A DNA stretch of 25,927 nt from positions 1 through 25,927 of IMG/VR virus record IMGVR_UViG_3300033153_008176; one strand, given 5' to 3'. The notes under the pieces were generated by a model that saw only the letters and a list, made by a program, of their open reading frames with translations, ran no database searches and was not told where the DNA came from. The position numbers were made by a program, and so were the translations under genes. Of this stretch, positions 1 through 6,059 are shown piece after piece. Each line of letters opens with the position of its first letter. Position 1 is the first letter of the stretch. The DNA is from a virus.

Positions 1-16
1 TAAGGATATCTTCATA

Positions 17-703
17 GTGGATGTTACAGCCATTGTTGTTTTTTGTTGTACACCAAAATTAGTTGAACCGTGTCTTAGTTCTTTCAGAAGATACTACCCG
101 AATATGAGGCTTGTCATAATCGACAATTCTAAGGTTGATCATTGTGGTGAAGGCCCACAATGCGCTAGAGATTTAAGAGAATATTGTAAAAAAGATAAAA
201 ATGCTGAATTACATATTATGCCTTTTAATATTGGTCACGGCTTTGGACTTCATTATGGGATGCTTGAAGTAAAAACAAAGTACGCCTATATTTTTGAACC
301 AGACGTTGACCACCTTAAAAAAGATTTAATAGAAAACATGATCAGTGTTGTGAAAAAAGAAACTTATGGTGTTGGCTATTTGTTTAATACTACTTACTGT
401 GAAGGCCATTATACTACGGGGATCCCATATAACGGTAAAGGGGAGCGTTTAGAGACAATGAAAATGATATGGTTGTATTCCAGCTTAATTGTCACTAAAA
501 GATATTTTGACTTTCTTCCATTCGACTCTGATGATGGGTCAAATGCCGTACCATTACATAAGTCGTCACAGTCAATTCACGACAGCGGTGATGATGCATA
601 TGTTAGATTTAATGTAAATAACTATGTTATACATAAAGAGGGGGTTGGTACTAGGCATATAATAGGTATACCAACAACGGAGAACAAATGGAATTTATGG
701 TAA
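17..703 (+). CDS. Glycosyltransferase family 2-like (GT-A fold) protein
   Basis: A 228-residue protein with the layout of a GT-A glycosyltransferase. It has an N-terminal beta strand (TAIVVFCCTPK), the strand ending LVIIDNS with Asp36, a segment NIGHGFGLHYGMLEV like the family's 'N.G...A.N.G', then YIFEPDVD, whose D96-x-D98 fits the metal/NDP-sugar DxD motif. GTG at 17 is chosen because an AGGA lies about 10 nt upstream; an earlier start outside the window cannot be excluded. Its stop overlaps the phosphatase gene by 16 nt, so the two are probably co-translated. With the sugar-nucleotide genes further right it suggests a phage glycan pathway. The acceptor is unknown. Confidence 0.65.
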   Translation: MDVTAIVVFCCTPKLVEPCLSSFRRYYPNMRLVIIDNSKVDHCGEGPQCARDLREYCKKDKNAELHIMPFNIGHGFGLHYGMLEVKTKYAYIFEPDVDHLKKDLIENMISVVKKETYGVGYLFNTTYCEGHYTTGIPYNGKGERLETMKMIWLYSSLIVTKRYFDFLPFDSDDGSNAVPLHKSSQSIHDSGDDAYVRFNVNNYVIHKEGVGTRHIIGIPTTENKWNLW

Positions 704-1176
704 TTAACAGACAAATGGCACAAGATGGTGCTTATAAAAAGCTTATAAAACCATTCGTTATGGTATCGATATACTCTCCAGAGCTTGGAGAAGCTATACT
801 ACCACCATACACCCAATTATCGGCAACCCTGTGGATAAAATGCCACGATGTAGATTACAACGAAACAGGTGAAATAACGGCACAGCGCGGGTTTGAGGAC
901 TATGATGAAATAAAGAAATTTGACGGAAAAATGGCTTCAGACATTATTAATTTCGTTTCAGAACACGCACCGAAGAATGTAGTGGTTCATTGTGATGCTG
1001 GGCTCAGTCGTAGCCCCGCCGTCGCAATGGCCCTATCAGAAATATTCAATTATGGTGCTACTTCACCGCAATTCTTCGTAAGATCTTATGTTGGCGGTAT
1101 GCATCTTTATAATAAACACATATATAGAACAATGTTAGAAGTAGGCGAAAAACTAATGAAAGGCGATTTATCTTGA
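688..1176 (+). CDS. Dual-specificity / protein tyrosine phosphatase
   Basis: A 162-residue cysteine phosphatase. Residues 98-110 read VVVHCDAGLSRSP, the CX5R signature with nucleophile Cys102 and phosphate-binding Arg108. HDVDY (Asp54 or Asp56) upstream is a candidate general acid. The length fits small dual-specificity phosphatases. ATG at 688 has GGAG 5 nt upstream. The gene overlaps the glycosyltransferase end by 16 nt and is followed by a TTGA overlap with a small membrane protein. Known family members remove phosphate from Ser/Thr/Tyr, and some act on phospholipids, nucleotides or glycans. The substrate here is unknown. Such enzymes are uncommon in phages. Confidence 0.85.
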   Translation: MEFMVINRQMAQDGAYKKLIKPFVMVSIYSPELGEAILPPYTQLSATLWIKCHDVDYNETGEITAQRGFEDYDEIKKFDGKMASDIINFVSEHAPKNVVVHCDAGLSRSPAVAMALSEIFNYGATSPQFFVRSYVGGMHLYNKHIYRTMLEVGEKLMKGDLS

Positions 1177-1271
1177 AGACATTTTTAAAAATACTTATGT
1201 GGGTAGGGGTTTGTTATCTTTTATTTAGATTATCACAGTGCTCACACGATTTCTTGATGTTAACAGTATGA
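1173..1271 (+). CDS. Small single-span membrane protein (32 aa)
   Basis: A TTG-started reading frame whose start overlaps the phosphatase stop as TTGA. Its 32-residue product begins LKTFLKIL and is hydrophobic through WVGVCYLLF, enough for one membrane span, then becomes polar (RLSQCSHD). Its own stop overlaps the next gene as ATGA. Support comes from this chained overlap and the hydrophobic composition, not from homology. It could instead be spacer, but the coupling on both sides argues for a gene. Confidence 0.45.
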   Translation: MKTFLKILMWVGVCYLLFRLSQCSHDFLMLTV

Positions 1272-1411
1272 AGTGCGTATATCTCGGGAAGTCGGCAAAA
1301 TGTAAGAAACCAGCGCCTTGGAGATCTGGTACAGGTAGCTTCTATTGTGATGCACATAAAAAAGAGCTTGAAAAATCGGGCATGAAGTTTCAGAAAATCA
1401 AAGGAAAATAA
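1268..1411 (+). CDS. Small Cys-rich zinc-ribbon-like protein (47 aa)
   Basis: A 47-residue basic protein starting at an ATG that overlaps the previous stop (ATGA). Cys3, Cys12, Cys27 and His30 (last pair as CDAH) are arranged like a small zinc-binding knuckle. The C-terminus is lysine-rich (KKELEKSGMKFQKIKGK). The next gene starts 3 nt after the stop. The function is unknown; nucleic acid binding is a guess from charge and the likely metal site. Confidence 0.5.
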   Translation: MKCVYLGKSAKCKKPAPWRSGTGSFYCDAHKKELEKSGMKFQKIKGK

Positions 1412-1413
1412 GT

Positions 1414-1701
1414 ATGAATCGTTTAGATTTTATAAAAAAACTTCCCTTATTATTGACTGGATTACTATTTATACCAAACCTTACCAGTAATACTAGACGA
1501 GTTGAGTATTATAATGATGGATGGAAGGGTGTTGACTTCAAAAATATAAAAAAGGGTATGTACATCCAAATGTTTGAACCTGATAATAAACCAGTAATAA
1601 TGGGATGGAAAAACGGAAATCCTATGTATGGAGCAATGGCAGTAAGTAACGCATATATTGGTAAATCTGGAGTACTTACATTTGAATCAAAAATATTGTA
1701 A
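1414..1701 (+). CDS. Small protein with N-terminal membrane/signal segment
   Basis: A 95-residue protein. Residues 8-24 (KKLPLLLTGLLFIPNLT) form a hydrophobic stretch after two lysines, like an uncleaved signal anchor or a signal peptide. The rest is a small soluble domain with GWKGVDF and GWKNGNPMYG. ATG at 1414 has AAAGGA 7-8 nt upstream, at the end of the preceding gene. No family is recognised. The segment suggests a product placed at or across the host membrane. Confidence 0.6.
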   Translation: MNRLDFIKKLPLLLTGLLFIPNLTSNTRRVEYYNDGWKGVDFKNIKKGMYIQMFEPDNKPVIMGWKNGNPMYGAMAVSNAYIGKSGVLTFESKIL

Positions 1702-1702
1702 C

Positions 1703-1707
1703 AGGAG
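1703..1707 (+). promoter_or_regulatory. Shine-Dalgarno AGGAG that points to a CTG start
   Basis: AGGAG lies 6 nt before CTG at 1714. There is no ATG, GTG or TTG at usable spacing in any frame that stays open, while the CTG frame is open for 169 residues. Confidence 0.6.
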
Positions 1708-1713
1708 AACTAT

Positions 1714-2223
1714 CTGCGAAGGAACCAATATGACAACAGGGATTGCCTCAAAATAGGCGAAAACGCGGAAAAAAGCTTCATAAAATTAGCAATACATAAA
1801 GGTTATTTCATAAGAAAGTCCAATGCGGGCGAAGATTCACATTATCACTGGGATGTTCTTCTAAAGAACAATTGCAAGGTTGATGTGAAGGCCATGAAGC
1901 GCATACAACGTTCTGACGACAGCGTTCAGGATGAGTGGACTTGGGTTGAGCTCCACGGTGTACGCCCAAAGGACGACGGGTGGTTACACGGGGAGGCAAA
2001 ACTAATAGCCTTTGAAACTAGGGATAGTTTTTTGATAGTTAAAAGACTAGACTTAATTGATCTTGTTAACAAATATGTGAACTTTGACCTTACAGCGAAC
2101 TATGCTAAGGATGCTCAGTATAAGGTATACCAACGTAAGGACAGAGCTGATAAGATTACATTAATCGAAACTGATAAGTTAAAAGAAATTCTTTATAAAG
2201 AGTGGAAAAAACTTGACTTTTAA
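1714..2223 (+). CDS. PD-(D/E)XK nuclease-like protein, probable CTG start
   Basis: The frame is open from the stop at 1699-1701 to TAA at 2221. Read from CTG it gives 169 residues. The N-terminal part has GENAEKSF (Glu16/Glu19), then HWDVLL (Asp47) and KVDVKAMK (Asp57-Val-Lys59). This is the helix-Glu, Asp, D-x-K pattern of the PD-(D/E)XK fold, as in resolvase-like and restriction-like nucleases. The first in-frame ATG (1885) would remove the Glu helix, Asp47, Asp57 and Lys59, so it cannot be the true start. The stop lies inside the spacer of the promoter at 2213. The substrate is unknown: branched-DNA resolution or host DNA breakdown are both possible. Confidence 0.7.
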   Translation: MRRNQYDNRDCLKIGENAEKSFIKLAIHKGYFIRKSNAGEDSHYHWDVLLKNNCKVDVKAMKRIQRSDDSVQDEWTWVELHGVRPKDDGWLHGEAKLIAFETRDSFLIVKRLDLIDLVNKYVNFDLTANYAKDAQYKVYQRKDRADKITLIETDKLKEILYKEWKKLDF

Positions 2224-2241
2224 ATATTTCGTGTGTATATT
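2213..2241 (+). promoter_or_regulatory. Sigma-70-type promoter for the structured RNA and tRNAs
   Basis: The -35 TTGACT (2213-2218) and -10 TATATT (2236-2241) are separated by exactly 17 bp. The predicted start is about 2248. TTGACTTTTAAAT is also found in the promoter at 10206 and, as TTGACTTTTAAAA, in the minus-strand promoter at 7552. The -35 lies in the last codons of the nuclease gene. Confidence 0.8.
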
Positions 2242-2247
2242 AGTTTG

Positions 2248-2705
2248 TTCTTTGAAAATAAAGACCTGAGTTAGGGGTGGCCGCTTCTAATGATGGTTGA
2301 GTGAGGTGACTGAATAATCAGTATGCAATGAGCTGATAAGGTACGCATTCAGGGAGTTGTCCCGCAGTGCTTGGTAGTCCGAGTATCTGAATCGCTTCGT
2401 AGCGAGTCTGCGGTATTTTCAATTGTATGAACTAGACTTGAGATCTATGTTCTAACATACCAGTCACTGTATAGTCTACCAGAGGAGTAAAATCTATTCT
2501 GGTTCCCTCGGGAAAGCCTGTGGAAATTACGAGTAATGATGCAGGCAGACTTTAAATGTAACGGTTGCTGCAACGGCTACATGAGGTTACTTCGTGTTAG
2601 GCGAGCATGTAGAGAGAGCAGAACTATGGACACATGGAAAGTCGTGGCTATTAAAATAATTACTCTGGAAATTGCGCGTATGGTAAGCCGCGCCCTCACT
2701 CTTTT
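2248..2705 (+). ncRNA. Large structured noncoding RNA candidate (~460 nt)
   Basis: About 490 bases without a credible gene, between a strong promoter and two tRNAs. The ends pair perfectly over 8 bp: 2299-2306 GAGTGAGG with 2694-2701 CCTCACTC, next to GCGCG/CGCGC (2674-2678/2689-2693). Internal helices include ACTGA/TCAGT (2309/2318), a three-way junction closed by CCGCAG/CTGCGG (2362-2367/2408-2413) holding CTTGG/CCGAG and CGCT/AGCG, a possible pseudoknot GTATG/CATAC (2425/2456) crossed by TAGACT/AGTCTA (2433/2473), TTCC/GGAA (2503/2511), GCCTG/CAGGC (2516/2542) and CTACATG/CATGTAG (2577/2606). Size and place beside phage tRNAs recall the large ornate RNAs GOLLD and ROOL, but I cannot match a conserved sequence of either. 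There is no tmRNA-type tRNA end or tag reading frame that I can see. Confidence 0.7.
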
Positions 2706-2712
2706 TATATAA

Positions 2713-2788
2713 GCTCCCTTAGCTCAGTCGGTAGAGCGGCTGCCTTGTAAGCAGCGGGTCGAGCGTTCAAGTCGTTCAGGGAGCTCCA
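2713..2788 (+). tRNA. tRNA-Thr (anticodon UGU)
   Basis: A full cloverleaf. Acceptor GCTCCCT/AGGGAGC pairs over 7 bp, D stem is GCTC/GAGC, anticodon stem GCTGC/GCAGC with loop CTTGTAA (TGT at 2746-2748), variable loop GGGTC, T stem GAGCG/CGTTC with loop TTCAAGT, discriminator T2785 and an encoded CCA. UGU reads ACA Thr codons. It is 8 nt downstream of the structured RNA and one base before tRNA-Ala, so all three may be cut from one transcript. Confidence 0.95.
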
Positions 2789-2789
2789 T

Positions 2790-2865
2790 GGGGGGTGGGA
2801 CTGCTAGAGGTGGTCACCTCGCTTGCACCGAGGATTTCAGCGGGGTTTGAATCCCTGACTCTCCA
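2790..2865 (+). tRNA. tRNA-Ala (anticodon UGC)
   Basis: The acceptor GGGGGGT pairs with ACTCTCC and includes a G3:U70 wobble, the main identity mark of alanine tRNA. D stem is GACT/GGTC, anticodon stem CCTCG/CGAGG with loop CTTGCAC (TGC at 2824-2826), and T stem CGGGG/CCCTG with loop TTTGAAT. The region between anticodon and T stems is 7 nt, slightly long. CCA is not encoded: the sequence after discriminator A2865 is C then ATG, the start of the next gene. Confidence 0.88.
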
Positions 2866-2866
2866 C

Positions 2867-3193
2867 ATGAAAACACAAACACTTTTAAAACTTAAACCAC
2901 CGTTATACGCTAGTTGGGATAAAGAACCAATGGTCACTATCTTATTCAAGATGTGTAAAGCCGTTGGTGCTAACTATTATAAAATAAACTTTTCTGCTGA
3001 TCGTTGGTTTATGGAATATATTTGGACAAAAGAAGAAGCAGAGAAATTTCAAGTTTGGATGGGCAATGAAATATATAAGTTTCCAACTTGGAGAAAAGCA
3101 TTTAAATTAACTATAAAGAGAAAAAAAGAAGCTATGGAAATAGCTGAAAACTTTACTTGGAATCACGGATGGAAAACTTATTCTGGATCGTAG
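2867..3193 (+). CDS. Hypothetical phage protein, apparently leaderless behind tRNA-Ala
   Basis: A 108-residue soluble protein rich in aromatic and charged residues (YYKINFSADRWFMEYIWTKEEAEKFQVWM). No family is recognised. The frame stays open into the tRNA, but ATG at 2867 is the first start outside it. That ATG begins one base after the discriminator of tRNA-Ala, so there is no room for a Shine-Dalgarno site outside the tRNA body. 3'-end processing of the tRNA would release an essentially leaderless message. The end overlaps the next gene. Confidence 0.6.
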   Translation: MKTQTLLKLKPPLYASWDKEPMVTILFKMCKAVGANYYKINFSADRWFMEYIWTKEEAEKFQVWMGNEIYKFPTWRKAFKLTIKRKKEAMEIAENFTWNHGWKTYSGS

Positions 3194-3669
3194 CACCGCT
3201 TTCACACGTATTATGGGCAATTGCCGTAATGTTCAATGCTTGTGCGGATACTCTTCAATATAAATACAGTAGCTCTGTATTTTCTCTATTTGAAAATGGG
3301 TCTTTTAATCATTGGTATTTTCGAGATCCTGACGATACCTGGCGGAGAAAATATAATAGCACAGAAGACAATTTTATGCAAAGAAAGAAGTTTCTTGGTA
3401 TACAAATACCAGCTTTCTTTTTTGATGGTTGGCATTTATTCAAAATCATAAGACAGCTTTTTACGTTTCTAACTTTCATGGCCTGTACGATATCTGGTAC
3501 TACATGGGTTTACTATAAGATATACACATCTAATGACGTTATATTATATTCGTGGCCAGTCATAGGCATAAGCTTTATTGTGTTTATGATGGTAACAGGC
3601 GGAATTCATGAATTGTTCTTTAAACATATTTTAATGAAAAAAAATTACTCTAAAAGGAGTGTAAAATGA
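3169..3669 (+). CDS. Multi-span membrane protein, unknown
   Basis: A 166-residue protein with hydrophobic segments near residues 4-21 (LFWIVAPLSHVLWAIAVMF), 95-120 (LFTFLTFMACTISGTTWVYY) and 126-148 (VILYSWPVIGISFIVFMMV). A polar region containing HWYFRDPDDTWRRKY lies between the first and second. ATG at 3169 is preferred over TTG at 3157; GGA lies 7 nt upstream. It overlaps the preceding gene by 25 nt and the next by ATGA. Role unknown; an inner-membrane product is inferred from the spans alone. Confidence 0.65.
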   Translation: MENLFWIVAPLSHVLWAIAVMFNACADTLQYKYSSSVFSLFENGSFNHWYFRDPDDTWRRKYNSTEDNFMQRKKFLGIQIPAFFFDGWHLFKIIRQLFTFLTFMACTISGTTWVYYKIYTSNDVILYSWPVIGISFIVFMMVTGGIHELFFKHILMKKNYSKRSVK

Positions 3670-3908
3670 TTAAGTTTTTAACAAAAGAAGAATTACAGAT
3701 TATCACAGATGCTTTGTTATTTTCTTCTTCATGTGATATCAGTGCTAATTTTGATGGTGCGGATTATCTTGATAAGATGGTGGACATCGCTGAAAAGTTG
3801 AAATCCAACCCATCCAAGCGTTTAACGCTTTATGTTGGTGGCGTTCTTGAAGATCCTATACGTTCTATGCGAATCGGTAAAAACTTTATGATAAAACATG
3901 AAAAGTAA
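3666..3908 (+). CDS. Small hypothetical protein (80 aa)
   Basis: An 80-residue soluble protein (MIKFLTKEELQIITDALL...). ATG overlaps the previous stop (ATGA) and has a strong AAGGAG 6 nt upstream. It contains two probable helices followed by a strand (RLTLYVGGVLED). No family is recognised. Its end overlaps the methyltransferase start by 11 nt. Confidence 0.65.
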   Translation: MIKFLTKEELQIITDALLFSSSCDISANFDGADYLDKMVDIAEKLKSNPSKRLTLYVGGVLEDPIRSMRIGKNFMIKHEK

Positions 3909-4569
3909 AAGTCATGTAAAATGCCCAATATGCAATACCGCTAATCTTCCTCATATAAATAACTATCATATATGTAGAACTTGCAATTCTTTTTACCTTT
4001 TTCCAATAAAAACAAAAGAATACACTGATGGGTATTGGGATGCTTTTTACTCCCAATTCTACATAGATTCCGATAGGATTTTAGATTGTCATGATTTAGT
4101 CAACGATAATAAGCATCTTTTTACTGAAGATGTCTTAGAAATAGGGTCTGGAATAGGTTATTTCATAAGGGCTTTAGATGAGATGAAAATACCTAATATA
4201 GGAGTTGATAACAATCACTCGGCTATTACATATGCAAAATTGTATAATCAGGCCAATATAGAGTACTTTGATGTCGAAAACCCATTTGATATGGTTAAAA
4301 TGGATGGTCAAGTAAAGGTCAAAACAGTTTGTATATACAATACACTCGAGTGTTTCAGAACTCCAATACAGACTATGAAGTTTATTAAGCGTTTTGCTAA
4401 GGCTTATATACACATTATTGTAAGTAGCCAGAGTGTTCACTCTATAACTTCTACTAACTTTTGTATGTATAACGGAGAGACCTTACATGTTCTTGCAGAT
4501 AAGATTGACTGCAGGATTGAGAAGATAATCAAAGATGGAGAAAAATACGAGGTTACACTTCGTGTATAA
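3898..4569 (+). CDS. SAM-dependent methyltransferase with N-terminal zinc knuckle
   Basis: A 223-residue protein. Residues 9-29 hold CPIC and CRTC, a two-CxxC zinc knuckle. Residues 79-89 (VLEIGSGIGYF) are motif I of class I methyltransferases, followed by an acidic NIGVDNN that fits the ribose-binding strand. This arrangement resembles the N-terminal part of sugar C-methyltransferases and related zinc-binding methyltransferases, but their usual C-terminal domain of about 150 residues is absent. With the nearby glycosyltransferase and NDP-sugar enzymes a sugar substrate is possible but unproven. ATG at 3898 overlaps the previous gene; the next gene starts within its last 35 nt. Confidence 0.75.
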   Translation: MKSKSHVKCPICNTANLPHINNYHICRTCNSFYLFPIKTKEYTDGYWDAFYSQFYIDSDRILDCHDLVNDNKHLFTEDVLEIGSGIGYFIRALDEMKIPNIGVDNNHSAITYAKLYNQANIEYFDVENPFDMVKMDGQVKVKTVCIYNTLECFRTPIQTMKFIKRFAKAYIHIIVSSQSVHSITSTNFCMYNGETLHVLADKIDCRIEKIIKDGEKYEVTLRV

Positions 4570-4750
4570 ACTATATGACCCACTTGATTTTAAAAAACAT
4601 AAGCCAGCACGAAAATGGCAGTCATTTTTTGCATTAAAAAATAATGGTATAGCGGCTATGTATATGGGAAAACCAATGGTTTGTTTTAAAGTTCATAACC
4701 ATACACCCTGCATTCAGGATTGGGGTGTTTCTAGAATGATAAAAGATTGA
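4535..4750 (+). CDS. Small hypothetical protein (71 aa)
   Basis: A 71-residue protein starting at ATG 4535 inside the end of the methyltransferase gene. Its stop overlaps the next start as TTGA. It is basic in the first half (DFKKHKPARKWQSFF), with MYMGKPMVCFKVHNHTPC later. No family is recognised. Weak support rests on the unbroken chain of overlapping starts and stops. Confidence 0.45.
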   Translation: MEKNTRLHFVYKLYDPLDFKKHKPARKWQSFFALKNNGIAAMYMGKPMVCFKVHNHTPCIQDWGVSRMIKD

Positions 4751-4938
4751 AGAAACAATCATTATTTAAAGTTCAGATTGGTACAAAGTACTATTTTAGA
4801 ATTTCTTTGAGCGTTAAGCCACCCAGTATACCAATATGGAGATTTTTTGATACTACAGGATTCTGTGTAGGATGGAGTGCTTTTAAAGATATTAAACCAG
4901 ATTATCCTTTCAAACGAAATAAACTATATGTATCGTAA
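4747..4938 (+). CDS. Small hypothetical protein (63 aa), TTG start
   Basis: A TTG-started frame overlapping the previous stop (TTGA). The 63-residue product is basic and aromatic (FKVQIGTKYYFRISLSV, then IPIWRFFDTTGFCVGW) and probably small and beta-rich. There is no clear ribosome site, so it likely relies on translational coupling. The next frame's ATG (4928) lies within its end. Confidence 0.4.
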   Translation: MKKQSLFKVQIGTKYYFRISLSVKPPSIPIWRFFDTTGFCVGWSAFKDIKPDYPFKRNKLYVS

Positions 4939-5161
4939 AGAACAATCACCATTTGCCTACACATATGAATCCAATCATCTTGATAACCGTATTTATTTAA
5001 TTTGGGCAAAAACAAGAGAAATAATAAGAATAGGAGATTCATTAGATGCCTACATCGCGACCAGAACCAATACCATTTATCGTCAACAAAATAATAACCC
5101 TCAAACCAAGAAAGATTCTAGATGTTGGAATAGGCTTTGGAAAATGGGGTTTCTTAGCTAG
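4928..5161 (+). CDS. Hypothetical protein with long overlap into the methyltransferase gene
   Basis: From ATG 4928 the frame gives 77 residues. The first part (MYRKEQSPFAYTYESNHLDNRIYLIWAKTREIIRIGDSL) looks like real protein; the last ~35 residues overlap the next gene by 116 nt and look like out-of-frame sequence (TNTIYRQQNNNPQTKKDSR). A TAG one frame away sits exactly before the next ATG (TAGATG, 5043-5048). A natural frameshift or a one-base assembly error near 5040 would give a normal ending there. Confidence 0.35.
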   Translation: MYRKEQSPFAYTYESNHLDNRIYLIWAKTREIIRIGDSLDAYIATRTNTIYRQQNNNPQTKKDSRCWNRLWKMGFLS

Positions 5162-5600
5162 AGAATATACTGATATCTGGCTTAACCACTGTAATGATGT
5201 TAATGGTTATAAGAAGGAAAATTGGAAGAGTACAATTGATGGAATTGAAATCTTTGACGGATATGTAGAACAGTTGCAACGAGAGATTTATGATAATATA
5301 TGGATAGGGGATGCCTGTGAGTTAGTCCCAGCTCTTCGCACAAGATATGATATGATTATTGCATCTGATATGTTAGAACATATGGAAGGTGAAAAAGGTT
5401 ATGACTTACTTGGTTCCATTAGAGATAAATGTCATAATGCCTTTATAGTAACTCCTATAAGAGTATTGGCCCAAGGCCCAGTTTATCAAAATCAAAATGA
5501 GATCCATGTACATGAATGGACAAAGGAACAACTAGAAAATTGGGGCACTGTTACGGTGGCTGGAGGAGCACATATACTTGAAATTCACAACAATACTTGA
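5046..5600 (+). CDS. SAM-dependent methyltransferase
   Basis: A 184-residue class I methyltransferase. KILDVGIGFGKWG (residues 23-35) is motif I. STIDGIEIF is the motif II acidic strand, IWIGDACEL a further SAM contact, and YDMIIASDMLEHM the motif IV region with the 'LEH' common in small-molecule methyltransferases. ATG 5046 has AGGAG 9 nt upstream. The substrate is not predictable; sugar or cofactor-type small molecules are typical of this group. It overlaps the HNH gene by 23 nt. Confidence 0.8.
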   Translation: MPTSRPEPIPFIVNKIITLKPRKILDVGIGFGKWGFLAREYTDIWLNHCNDVNGYKKENWKSTIDGIEIFDGYVEQLQREIYDNIWIGDACELVPALRTRYDMIIASDMLEHMEGEKGYDLLGSIRDKCHNAFIVTPIRVLAQGPVYQNQNEIHVHEWTKEQLENWGTVTVAGGAHILEIHNNT

Positions 5601-5937
5601 TAATCTGTGGAGAGATGTTGTAAAGATACGAGCAGGACACCAGTGTGAGCGGTGTACTCGCAAGGAAGAACTTCATTCACATCACATCATAAAAAGAACT
5701 TACCACCCCACAAGATTAGAACTAGATAACGGTGTATGTTTATGCGCTATCTGCCACAAGATTGCACATGATCATGAAGATATGTTTAGGCTGTGGGTCG
5801 CCAAGAGGCGCCCATTAAAAACATTAGAAGCCAAAAAACATTCAACTGAAAAATTAGATCTATATCTCATTGAAGCTTACCTATTAGGCGCTAAATACGC
5901 CTACACCAACTTCCCTAAACTAAATTTATACCCGTAA
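5578..5937 (+). CDS. HNH endonuclease
   Basis: A 119-residue HNH nuclease. Zinc pairs CERC (23-26) and CAIC (56-59) surround the core: HSHHI (His35/His36), LELDNG (Asn51), CH and KIAHDH (His60/His64). Start is TTG 5578, with GGAGGAG 9 nt upstream inside the preceding gene. HNH proteins of this size in phages are either free-standing homing nucleases or take part in DNA packaging. It lies far from terminase, so a homing or DNA-degradation role is more likely. Its stop codon lies within an inverted repeat. Confidence 0.85.
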   Translation: MKFTTILDNLWRDVVKIRAGHQCERCTRKEELHSHHIIKRTYHPTRLELDNGVCLCAICHKIAHDHEDMFRLWVAKRRPLKTLEAKKHSTEKLDLYLIEAYLLGAKYAYTNFPKLNLYP

Positions 5938-5944
5938 AGGTATA
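5927..5944. repeat. Inverted repeat TATACC-n6-GGTATA, copy 1
   Basis: TATACC and GGTATA flank CGTAAA and span the HNH stop codon. A near-identical element follows 40 nt on. It could be a protein-binding palindrome or a weak hairpin terminator: a T-rich run (5954-5967) starts about 10 nt after it. Confidence 0.6.
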
Positions 5945-5966
5945 ATTCCAGCTATTTTTTATTTTT

Positions 5967-5984
5967 TATACCCGTTCAGGTACA
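5967..5984. repeat. Inverted repeat TATACC-n6-GGTACA, copy 2
   Basis: A second copy of the element at 5927, with loop CGTTCA and one mismatched base in the right arm. Two copies 40 nt apart (about four helical turns) would suit a dimeric regulator binding on one DNA face. Confidence 0.55.
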
Positions 5985-6059
5985 TTTTGGACGGACTTCT
6001 TGGCAAACTTTATTTTTTTCTAAATCTATATTTTAATTAAACTCTTAAGTACTAATTAC

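Noticed and set aside
2248-2705. tmRNA, RNase P RNA or group I intron
   Set aside because: No tRNA-like ends or tag frame, no recognisable RNase P core, and no split gene around it.
2795-2866. Upstream extension of the 2867 gene to 2795
   Set aside because: It lies wholly within tRNA-Ala, whose cloverleaf and G3:U70 pair are clear.
6000-6032. Promoter TTGGCA...TATATT before the second RNA region
   Set aside because: Spacing is 21 bp, too long for a sigma-70 promoter; other pairings nearby are poor.
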